Below are positions 44,573 to 51,662 of a stretch of DNA of 64,000 bases, in pieces. A program made the position numbers and the translations under genes. Numbering within the stretch: position 1 is the first letter of the stretch; each line of letters begins with the position of its first letter. The DNA comes from Flavimobilis sp052324925 (GTDB lineage: Bacteria > Actinomycetota > Actinomycetes > Actinomycetales > Cellulomonadaceae), in NCBI GenBank assembly GCA_052324925.1, contig JBQPRE010000002.1. The stretch is one strand, 5' to 3'. A model generated the notes under the pieces. It had not been told where the DNA came from and ran no database searches. It saw only the letters and a list, made by a program, of their open reading frames with translations.

Positions 44573-45996
44573 GTGCATCGTTCACGCCCGACGCCCCGCC
44601 CGCGGCAGGTCCCGACGCGCTGGGGTCGGACGCTGTCGTGGCTGTCACCACGCAAGCGTCGAGCGCCGCCGCAACGACCGGCCTTCTGCCGGGCTTCGGC
44701 CGCCTATGGGCGTCGTCGATCGCGTCCAACCTCGCTGACGGCCTCGGCCGCATCGCGATCCCGCTCCTCGGCACCCAGCTGACGCGCGACCCGCTGGCGA
44801 TCTCCGTGCTCGGCGCGCTCGCGTTCCTTCCGTGGCTGCTCGTCGGCCTCCCGGCGGGCGTCCTCGTCGACCGCGTCGACCGGCGGCGCGCCATGGCGGC
44901 CGCGAACGGCGTACGCGTCCTCGCCGCGGCGGGACTAGCGCTAGCCGTCGCGACAGGCATCGTGACGATCTGGTGGCTGTATGTCGCCGTGCTCGTGTGG
45001 GGTCTCGGCGAGACCGTCTATGACAACGCGGCGACCGCGCTCGTGCCTGACTACGTCGAACGACACGGTCTCGACCGCGCCAACGGTCGCATGCAGGCGA
45101 GCGAGATCGTCGTGCAGACCTTTGTCGCGACGCCCCTCGGCGCGTGGCTGTTCGCACTCGCGATCGTCGTGCCGCTGTGGTCGACCGCCGTGGGCTTCGG
45201 CGTCGCGGCGCTGCTCATCCTGGCGCTCCCGGTCGCGGTCGCCGCAGGCGCCCGCGCGGGCGCTCCCGCTGCCACGCCCGACGGCACCGACGCTGCTGCG
45301 GCCGACGGCTCCGACGCCGTCGTGTCCGACGCTGCGCCGCCCGACGGCTCCGACGCTGTCGCCGCTGATGTTCCCGTCCGTGCAAGCGTGCTCGCCGATG
45401 TCCGCGACGCCCTGGCTTTCGTCATCGGGCACCGCTATCTGCGGTCGATGACGCTGCTCACCGTGCTTGTCGGCAATGCGCTCGCGTTCGCGCAGGCGAC
45501 GAGTGTTCTGCTGTTTCTCGACACGTTCGGGGTGAGCGAGGCCTCGATCGGGGCTCTCACCGCGGTCGTCGGTGCGGGTGCGCTCGTCGGCGCTGTGGCA
45601 GGTGGTGTGGTCGTGCGTCGCATCGGGCGTGGGCCGACGCTGCTCGTCGGAACGCTCGTCGGGGGAGTCGGTCTGCTGCTCGTCGGGCTTGCACCCTCGC
45701 TGTGGACGGCGCTTGCGTCGTACGCGCTGGGGGCGGCCGGCGTCTCGTTGTGGAACGTGCCCTGGGGTGCGCTGCGTCAGATCCTCGTGCCGGGGCGGAT
45801 GCTCGGTCGAGTGTCGGGGCTGCTGCGCGCGATCAACTGGGGTGTCATGCCGGTTGCGACGTTGCTGGGCGGCTGGGTGGCGCGCGTCGACCTGCAGCTG
45901 CCGTTCGTCGTCGGCGGGGCTGTCGTCGTCGTGGCGAGCGCGTGCGCCACCCGCCTCATCCTCCGCGCCGACGCCGAGGCGCAAGCCACCCCGTGA
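44569..45996 (+). CDS. MFS transporter (MFS_3/EntS-like exporter)
   Basis: 475 residues with about 12 TMs. The start GFGRLWASSIASNLADGLGRIAIPLLG and PAGVLVDRVDRRRAM (motif A) resemble the MFS_3 group, which includes siderophore and macrolide exporters. The central cytoplasmic loop (~225-270) is an Ala/Asp-rich stretch with repeated DGSDAV. Its start overlaps the 38-residue ORF, and a winged-helix regulator lies upstream, an arrangement common for inducible drug efflux. Substrate unknown. Confidence 0.88.
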   Translation: MSASFTPDAPPAAGPDALGSDAVVAVTTQASSAAATTGLLPGFGRLWASSIASNLADGLGRIAIPLLGTQLTRDPLAISVLGALAFLPWLLVGLPAGVLVDRVDRRRAMAAANGVRVLAAAGLALAVATGIVTIWWLYVAVLVWGLGETVYDNAATALVPDYVERHGLDRANGRMQASEIVVQTFVATPLGAWLFALAIVVPLWSTAVGFGVAALLILALPVAVAAGARAGAPAATPDGTDAAAADGSDAVVSDAAPPDGSDAVAADVPVRASVLADVRDALAFVIGHRYLRSMTLLTVLVGNALAFAQATSVLLFLDTFGVSEASIGALTAVVGAGALVGAVAGGVVVRRIGRGPTLLVGTLVGGVGLLLVGLAPSLWTALASYALGAAGVSLWNVPWGALRQILVPGRMLGRVSGLLRAINWGVMPVATLLGGWVARVDLQLPFVVGGAVVVVASACATRLILRADAEAQATP

Positions 45997-46081
45997 CCCC
46001 GTGCCGCCACGTGTCCTTCTCGACCACCCTCGGTGACGTGCAGGGACGCGGAACGTCCGTCGTCCCCGCTACGGTGGTCCC

Positions 46082-47716
46082 GTGGCTTCGCTCCCCCCTC
46101 GGCTCGTCCGTCCTGCCCGTATGTCCGCTCCCTCGCACGCGGTGCGCTCGTCGCGCACGCGCGCCGTCACGCGCGCGCTGGCGCTCGCTGCCACCGTGGC
46201 GCTCGTCGTCTCGGGTTGCGTCGCGGGCAAGCAGGCGACTCCCGTCGGGGGCGGCGGCCCCAAGCCGGCGGCGACGGCGCCGGCCAACCTCGACGAGCTG
46301 TTGCCGAGCGGGCTCGACCCGGCGTTTCGTCCGTACTACACGCAGGGCCTCGAGTGGAGCTCGTGCCGCGGCGGAGATCTCGTGTGCGCAACCGTGTCGA
46401 TCCCGGTGAGCTGGCGTGACGCGTCCCTTGGCTCGGCGGCGCTCGAGGTCGTGAAGGCGCCGGCACGCGGTGACCGCGTGGGTTCGATCCTGCTCAACCC
46501 GGGTGGTCCCGGCGGCTCGGGCATCGACTTCATCGACGCCGCGATCGGGCTCGTGAGCCGCGAGGTGCGCGAGGTCTACGACCTCGTGAGCTTCGACCCG
46601 CGCGGGGTGGGGCTCTCGACGCCCGTCGACTGCGTCGACGACCCGGTGCTGGATGAGATGACGCAGGCTGACCACGACCTGCGGACGGCTGAGGGGCGCA
46701 AGTCGTACGCGAAGGAGCAAAAGACGTTTGCGGACGGCTGCCTTGAGCGGACGGGCGCGCTGCTCGCCAACGTCGACACGGCGTCGGCTGCTCATGACAT
46801 GGATCTGCTGCGCGTCCTCGTGGGTGACGAGAAGCTCCAGTACCTCGGCTACTCCTACGGGACGCAGCTCGGGGCGGCCTACGCGGGTCAGTTCCCCGAC
46901 AAGGTCGGCAGGCTTGTGCTCGACGGCGCGGTCGACATCACCCAGACGAGCGACGAGGCGAGCCTCGGCCAGGCCAAGGGCTTCGAGCTCGCGCTGCGCA
47001 ACTACGTGACGAACTGCCAGGCGGGCCCGCAGTGCCCGCTCACGGGCGACGTCGACTCAGGCCTGCGCCAGATTCATGACCTCACCGAGCGCGCGCTCGC
47101 TGACCCGATGCCGACGGTGGACGACGAGCGCCCGCTCACGCGCAATCTTGCGTTCTATGGCATCGCCGTCGCGCTGTACTCGGACGACTCCTGGCCGTAC
47201 CTCACGGGCGCTCTCAGGGGCGCCCTTGCCGACGGGGACGGCTCGGGTCTGCTCCAGCTCGCTGACATGTACAACGACCGTCGGCCCGACGGCACCTTCG
47301 GCTCGAACAGCTTCGCGGCGTTCCGCGCGGTGGGCTGCCTCGATTCGAGGGGATCGGCGGATCTCGCCACGATGGAGGCTGAGCGGCTCAAGATCCTCGA
47401 CGCTGCGCCCACGCTCGGGGAGTCCTTCGCGTTCGGTGGCCTCGTGTGTGCGGACTGGCCGGCCCCGGTCGTCGAGACCGACTACGACATCTCTGCCAAG
47501 GGCGCCGCCCCGATCGTCGTCATCGGTACGACGGGCGACCCGGCGACGCCGTACGAGAGCGCTGAGGCGCTTGCGCGGACGCTCGACTCGGGCAGGCTCC
47601 TCACGTGGGAAGGCGAGGGGCACACGGCGTACGGCCGGTCGAACTCGTGCATCCAGGGGGCGGTCGACGACTTCTTCCTCCACGGCGCGCTCCCGGCAGA
47701 GGGGCTCGTCTGCTGA
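46082..47716 (+). CDS. Secreted lipoprotein alpha/beta hydrolase (tripeptidyl aminopeptidase-like)
   Basis: 544 residues. A Sec signal with lipobox LVVSGC (~44-49) predicts a lipid-anchored extracytoplasmic protein. Alpha/beta-hydrolase features: ILLNPGGPGGSGIDF (oxyanion HGGPG-like), FDPRGVGLSTP, nucleophile elbow GYSYGTQLG, Asp in GTTGDPATPY and His in GEGHTAYG near the C-terminus. This matches the SlpD/SlpE-type proteases of actinobacteria that release tripeptides or cleave acyl-peptides. GTG 46082 is the longest start; ATG 46121 still leaves an intact signal. Confidence 0.9.
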   Translation: MASLPPRLVRPARMSAPSHAVRSSRTRAVTRALALAATVALVVSGCVAGKQATPVGGGGPKPAATAPANLDELLPSGLDPAFRPYYTQGLEWSSCRGGDLVCATVSIPVSWRDASLGSAALEVVKAPARGDRVGSILLNPGGPGGSGIDFIDAAIGLVSREVREVYDLVSFDPRGVGLSTPVDCVDDPVLDEMTQADHDLRTAEGRKSYAKEQKTFADGCLERTGALLANVDTASAAHDMDLLRVLVGDEKLQYLGYSYGTQLGAAYAGQFPDKVGRLVLDGAVDITQTSDEASLGQAKGFELALRNYVTNCQAGPQCPLTGDVDSGLRQIHDLTERALADPMPTVDDERPLTRNLAFYGIAVALYSDDSWPYLTGALRGALADGDGSGLLQLADMYNDRRPDGTFGSNSFAAFRAVGCLDSRGSADLATMEAERLKILDAAPTLGESFAFGGLVCADWPAPVVETDYDISAKGAAPIVVIGTTGDPATPYESAEALARTLDSGRLLTWEGEGHTAYGRSNSCIQGAVDDFFLHGALPAEGLVC

Positions 47717-47742
47717 CGTGACGCAGGCGACCTCCACGGATT

Positions 47743-47771
47743 TTGCGTGGGCCCGTGTCACTGGGTATTGT
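47743..47771 (+). promoter_or_regulatory. Promoter of tRNA-Thr
   Basis: TTGCGT (47743-47748), 17-base spacer, TATTGT (47766-47771). The start would be about 30 bases before the mature tRNA. Confidence 0.6.
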
Positions 47772-47810
47772 TGCCGAGGCTTGAGAGCGCCACGGCGCAT
47801 GTCAAGCCAA

Positions 47811-47883
47811 GCCGCCTTAGCTCAGTCGGCAGAGCGTTTCACTCGTAATGAAAAGGTCGTGAGTTCGATTCTCACAGGCGGCT
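47811..47883 (+). tRNA. tRNA-Thr (anticodon CGT)
   Basis: Acceptor GCCGCCT / AGGCGGC, D-arm TAGCTCAGTCGGCAGAGC, anticodon arm TTTCA-CTCGTAA-TGAAA with CGT, and T-arm GTGAG-TTCGATT-CTCAC. CCA is not encoded. A perfect hairpin terminator follows immediately. Confidence 0.97.
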
Positions 47884-47888
47884 CGTCT

Positions 47889-47918
47889 GGAGGCCCCCAC
47901 CCTTGGGTGGGGGCCTCC
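47889..47918. terminator. Hairpin terminator after tRNA-Thr
   Basis: GGAGGCCCCCACCC / GGGTGGGGGCCTCC, perfect 14-bp arms with a minimal TT centre. Confidence 0.9.
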
Positions 47919-47971
47919 GTCGTTCCCGAGGGCGTTCGGTTCGCCGTCGGCCTCTGACCGAGGAGGTCACC

Positions 47972-49258
47972 ATCACCACCCGAGCCCGCACCGCTGTTGG
48001 CGGCGCGTCTGGACTCCTGCTGTGCGCGATCATCGTGTACGCGCTCAACCTTCGCGGCCCCATCGTGGCTGTCGCGCCCGTCATCCGTGAACTCGCCGAC
48101 GACCTCGGCGTCGCGCACGGGACCGCGGGCCTCCTGTCGACGATCCCGGTCGTGTGCTTCGCCGCCGCGACCCCGCTCGTCGCTGCGTACCTGCGCCGGG
48201 CGTCGCTCGAGCGTGCGGTGCTCGTCTCCCTCGCACTCGTCCTTCTGGGGACGATCGTGCGCTCGTCGGGCGGATTTGAGATCGCGCTCGTCGGAACCGT
48301 CATCATCGGTGTGGCGATCACGATCGGTAACGTCGCGGTCCCCGTCATCGTCGCGAGGGACTTCCCGTCGCGCGTCGGGATCGTCACGGGGATCTACACG
48401 TCTGCGCTCAACATCGGGTCGGTCATGACGACGATGGGGACGGCGCCGCTCGCGGCGCTCGTCGGGTGGCGCTGGGCGCTCGTGTCGTGGGGCGTTCTCG
48501 TGCTCGTCGCCGCGGTGCTGTGGCGGGTCGCGACGGCGCGGATGGCGGCGCACGCGAGCGCGCGTGAGGCGGCCGCTCGCGAGGCTGCGTCCGCTGCCGG
48601 TCCGGAGCCTGCAGGCGCCGTCGATGCGCAGGCTGCGGCGGATGCCGCGGCGGCAGCAGCGATCGCTCTGTTGCCTCCGTGGCGTCGCTGGGACGTGTGG
48701 CTGCTTGTCGTGGCGTTCGGTGCGCAGTCGTTCAGCTACTACGGCTCGAGCACGTGGCTGCCCTCGATCCTGGCGGACACGATCGGGCTGTCGACCGACC
48801 GCGCGGGTGCGGCGTCCTCGGTGTTCCAGTTCATGGCGATCGCCGGGAGCCTGGGTGCGCCCGCGCTCGTGGCGCGCGGTCTTCACCTGCGGACTGTCGC
48901 CGCGGGGTTGGTCATGTGCTGGTTCGTGCTGCCGCTCGGCCTGCTCATCGCTCCGCACGGCTATCTCGCGTGGATGGCGGCTGCGGGTGTCGCTCAGGGC
49001 GGCTTCTTCACGCTCGTCGTGGTGATGATGGTGCGCCGCTCGGGTGGGACGTCGAACATGCGGCGCATGTCGGCGTTCGTGCAGGGGCTGGGGTACTGCC
49101 TTGCAGCGGCGGGGCCGGTGACGTTGGGGCTCGTGCACGACGCGACTGGGTCCTGGACGCCGCCGCTTCTCATGGTGCTCGGGCTGGTCGTCGTCATGGG
49201 CGTCGCCGGGCTGACGGTCGCGTCGGCCAAGCCGGTCCCGCAAGCAGCCGGTCGATAG
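47972..49258 (+). CDS. MFS transporter, CynX/NimT-like
   Basis: About 428 residues with 12 predicted TMs. NLRGPIVAVAPVIRELADDLG at TM1 is typical of the CynX/NimT branch (cyanate, nitroimidazole or related efflux). A long Ala-rich cytoplasmic loop lies between TM6 and TM7. The start is uncertain: GAGGAGG (47960-47966) points to an ATC codon at 47972; no ATG/GTG precedes TM1, and the upstream TTG (47903) lies inside the tRNA terminator. A rare ATC or CTG (47954) start, or an upstream sequencing difference, must be considered. Confidence 0.85.
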   Translation: MTTRARTAVGGASGLLLCAIIVYALNLRGPIVAVAPVIRELADDLGVAHGTAGLLSTIPVVCFAAATPLVAAYLRRASLERAVLVSLALVLLGTIVRSSGGFEIALVGTVIIGVAITIGNVAVPVIVARDFPSRVGIVTGIYTSALNIGSVMTTMGTAPLAALVGWRWALVSWGVLVLVAAVLWRVATARMAAHASAREAAAREAASAAGPEPAGAVDAQAAADAAAAAAIALLPPWRRWDVWLLVVAFGAQSFSYYGSSTWLPSILADTIGLSTDRAGAASSVFQFMAIAGSLGAPALVARGLHLRTVAAGLVMCWFVLPLGLLIAPHGYLAWMAAAGVAQGGFFTLVVVMMVRRSGGTSNMRRMSAFVQGLGYCLAAAGPVTLGLVHDATGSWTPPLLMVLGLVVVMGVAGLTVASAKPVPQAAGR

Positions 49259-49301
49259 CCGTTCCGCACCTGTCCTGTGTACGGAACGACGATCGACGGC
49301 C

Positions 49302-50219
49302 TCAGGCCCGGACGACCGTCACGGGGCAGGGCGCGTGCTCGACCATCTGCGACGAGACCGAGCCCAGGAGCAGCCGTTCGAACCCGCCCAGTCCGCGCGA
49401 GCCGAGCACGAGGTGCTGCGCTCCGGCAGCGGCTCGCAGCAACCCGCGGGCGGGCGCGGCACGCTCGACGACCGGGACGAGGCGTCCGTCGGGCAGGTCA
49501 AGGTGTGCATGATCGATCGCGCGCGCGAGCAGGTCCTCGGTGTGCTGGATGTAGTCCTCGACCGGCGGGGCCCACCCGAACTGGTTGGGCAGCGGTCCGG
49601 TCGTCGTCACCTGCCAGCACGCCACAGCGTGCACGGGCAGGTTGTGACGCAGGGCGAGCGCCGCGCCGTGGCGGAGTGCGGCGACCGACGCGTCGGAGCC
49701 GTCGACCCCCACGACGACGCGCGGCGTCTCGTCGATCTCGTGCTCGCTCGCGGCGTGCTCGAGCAGCGAGGCCGCGTGCTCGGCGTCGGGGACGATCGTC
49801 ACGGGAATGCGCGCCTGCCGCACGATCCCGGCCGAGACGGATCCCATGAAAAGTCGCCCGAGCCGGCCGAGGCCGCGGCGCCCGACGACGATGCGATCGG
49901 CGCCTTCCGCCCGGTCGAGGATCGTCGGGACGACGGTTCCTCGGATCTCTTCGCTCGTCACGTCGATCCCTGAGACGTCGGCTTGAGAGATGAGCAGGTC
50001 GAGGCGTTCGCGCGCGCCACGGGCGATGGACTCGTAGTGGTCTGCTGCCTCGAGCACGGCGATGGGCCCGATGGGTGTGGTGTCGAGCCACGTCGTGTCC
50101 CACACGAGCACGATCTGGAGGTGGGCCCCGTCGCTGCGGGCATCGTGGATGGCCCAGTCGAGCGCGTGGGCGGAACTGGGGGAGCCATCGACCCCGACAA
50201 CGATTCTGCGGTCGGTCAT
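49302..50219 (-). CDS. Tandem universal stress protein (two UspA domains)
   Basis: 305 residues: UspA domain 1 (RIVVGVDGSPSSAHALDWA ... VGRRGLGRLGRLFMGSVSAGIV) and domain 2 (RVVVGVDGSDASVAALRHG ... LGSRGLGGFERLLLGSVSSQMV). Both keep the G-x2-G-x9-G-S nucleotide-binding pattern, so ATP binding is expected. In mycobacteria and streptomycetes such double-Usp genes belong to hypoxia/NO (DosR/OsdR) regulons; a partial DosR-like site lies about 85 bp upstream. ATG 50219 with AAGGTGGTGAG upstream. Confidence 0.93.
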   Translation of the reverse strand: MTDRRIVVGVDGSPSSAHALDWAIHDARSDGAHLQIVLVWDTTWLDTTPIGPIAVLEAADHYESIARGARERLDLLISQADVSGIDVTSEEIRGTVVPTILDRAEGADRIVVGRRGLGRLGRLFMGSVSAGIVRQARIPVTIVPDAEHAASLLEHAASEHEIDETPRVVVGVDGSDASVAALRHGAALALRHNLPVHAVACWQVTTTGPLPNQFGWAPPVEDYIQHTEDLLARAIDHAHLDLPDGRLVPVVERAAPARGLLRAAAGAQHLVLGSRGLGGFERLLLGSVSSQMVEHAPCPVTVVRA

Positions 50220-50301
50220 CGTTCTCACCACCTTCTGACGTCGTGGCGGTGCGACGTCCTCGTCGGTCCCTCCATCCTCGCGCAGGCGGTGCGGGGCGGC
50301 A

Positions 50302-50317
50302 ATGGCCGAAGGTCCTC
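50302..50317 (-). promoter_or_regulatory. Partial DosR-like site upstream of the usp gene
   Basis: Read on the minus strand: GAGGACCTTCGGCCAT, which has the GGAC-N4-GGCC core, a common imperfect DosR-box form. Centre about 90 bp before the usp start. Weaker than the palindrome before acs. Confidence 0.35.
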
Positions 50318-50374
50318 GCACGGGCGCAGCGCGGGAGCCCGCATCGTCGGTGCGGGTCTGCAGCTGCGGCGGGG

Positions 50375-50896
50375 TTAGGCGATGGCGCGCGAGGAGGCGC
50401 GGGACGTCATCGCGAACCGTGCGCGCGGTGAGGCCACAGGGGGCGCCGCCATGGCGAGCCGCGCGAGGAGCACGGTGATGCCGGCGAGCTCGCGGGCCAT
50501 CCACCAGGTGGCGATGTCGGTGATGGGGCTCGCGACGGCGCGGTCCTGGGCGTCCGCGAGGACGAGGGTCGTCGGGTTGCAGTCAGCGACGACGCGCCAG
50601 CGCAGGTCGGGGCGGGCGGTGCGGACGAGGTCGCCGACGACGACACCGAGTGCGGTGAGCGACGGCATCGGGTCCCAACGCTCGTCGGGCGCGGTCGCGT
50701 GCCAGCGGCAGCACCAGTCGACGAAGAGCTGCTCGACGCGGTCGGCGACGGTGAGGTCGACTCCGGGCACGCGCAGGAACTCGCGAAGCTCTTCCATCCA
50801 GACGAGCTGGAACGGGTTGGGATCGGCGAGCGTGAGCGTGCCGTCCGTGACACGACGGATGTCGTGTCCAGGAGTGCGCTCGCCGTTGGCCGTCAT
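50375..50896 (-). CDS. Conserved protein of unknown function, DUF3806-like
   Basis: 173 residues from ATG 50896, preceded by AAGGAGG 5 bases upstream. A compact alpha/beta region: VADRVEQLFVDWCC ... LGVVVGDLVRTARPDLRWRVVADCNPTTLVLADAQDRAVASPITDIATWWM. The pattern G..xGD...W.VV.D..x...L.....R.V.SP..xI resembles DUF3806, a guess by eye. No TM or signal. Same strand as usp, 155 bp upstream of it; divergent from osmC. Confidence 0.6.
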   Translation of the reverse strand: MTANGERTPGHDIRRVTDGTLTLADPNPFQLVWMEELREFLRVPGVDLTVADRVEQLFVDWCCRWHATAPDERWDPMPSLTALGVVVGDLVRTARPDLRWRVVADCNPTTLVLADAQDRAVASPITDIATWWMARELAGITVLLARLAMAAPPVASPRARFAMTSRASSRAIA

Positions 50897-51078
50897 GCCC
50901 TCCTTATCGGCAGCGCAGGGCCCCGGCATGAGGTGAGTGGCGTCGTTGCTCGGGATGATGTGCGCCGTGAGCGCAGGTGAGGTCCGTCGTGCGGGATATC
51001 TCGGCCGTGCCATCGACCTTGTCGGTGGTCGGGGCTAGGTTCGAAGTGTCAGCACGCCCTGAGCTTTCGGAGGTCCCT

Positions 51079-51516
51079 ATGCCTACCCGTACCGCACGTA
51101 CTGCCTGGAACGGCTCGTTCGAGAAGGGCTCCGGCCAAGTCGAGCTGTCGAGCTCGGGGGTCGGTACGTACACCGTGTCGTTCCCGACCCGGTCGGCCGA
51201 GTCCGCAGGCGGCGCGACGAGCCCTGAGGAGCTCATCGCGGCCGCGCACTCGTCCTGCTATGCGATGCAGCTCTCCGCGCTCCTCGGCGCTGCGGGGCAC
51301 GAGCCGCAGGCGCTGCACGTGAGTGTCGAGGTCGACCTTGGCCCCGATCCCGCAGGTGGCTTCCGCATCCCCGCGATCCGCGTCGCGGTCGAGGGCGAGG
51401 TCGACGGCATCGACGAGGCTCGGTTCGTCGAGATCGCTGAGGAGGCAAAGGCGACCTGCCCCGTGAGCAAGGCCCTTGCGGGCACGACGATCACTCTCGC
51501 GGCATCGCTCGCCTGA
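51079..51516 (+). CDS. OsmC family peroxiredoxin
   Basis: 145 residues from ATG 51079, with GGAGG 6 bases upstream (the frame is open from 50977, without another ribosome site). Thiol peroxidase fold with the two redox cysteines in AAAHSSCYAMQLSALL and KATCPVSKAL. Reduces organic hydroperoxides. Lies beside usp and a divergent unknown gene, so a stress-related patch. Closed by two hairpins. Confidence 0.95.
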   Translation: MPTRTARTAWNGSFEKGSGQVELSSSGVGTYTVSFPTRSAESAGGATSPEELIAAAHSSCYAMQLSALLGAAGHEPQALHVSVEVDLGPDPAGGFRIPAIRVAVEGEVDGIDEARFVEIAEEAKATCPVSKALAGTTITLAASLA

Positions 51517-51529
51517 GGCTCGTTCGCCC

Positions 51530-51549
51530 GCGCCGCCTGAGGGCGGCGC
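51530..51549. terminator. First terminator hairpin after osmC
   Basis: GCGCCGCC-TGAG-GGCGGCGC, 8-bp perfect arms, 14 bases past the stop. Confidence 0.75.
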
Positions 51550-51560
51550 GCCCGCCCGGT

Positions 51561-51582
51561 CGCTCGCGCACGTGCGCGAGCG
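51561..51582. terminator. Second hairpin after osmC, perfect 22-bp palindrome
   Basis: CGCTCGCGCAC directly joined to GTGCGCGAGCG; flanks CCGG/CCGG extend it. Tandem with the previous hairpin. Confidence 0.65.
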
Positions 51583-51662
51583 GCCGGTCTGCGGCGGTGG
51601 TCTGACCGTCCGCTAGGTCCGAGGTCCGGACACGCGTGTCCAGGTCGTGGGAGGATTCCACC

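Noticed and set aside
47822..49243. 473-codon minus-strand frame over tRNA-Thr and the MFS gene
   Set aside because: Arg/His/Asp-rich shadow antisense to a clear 12-TM transporter and part of a tRNA.
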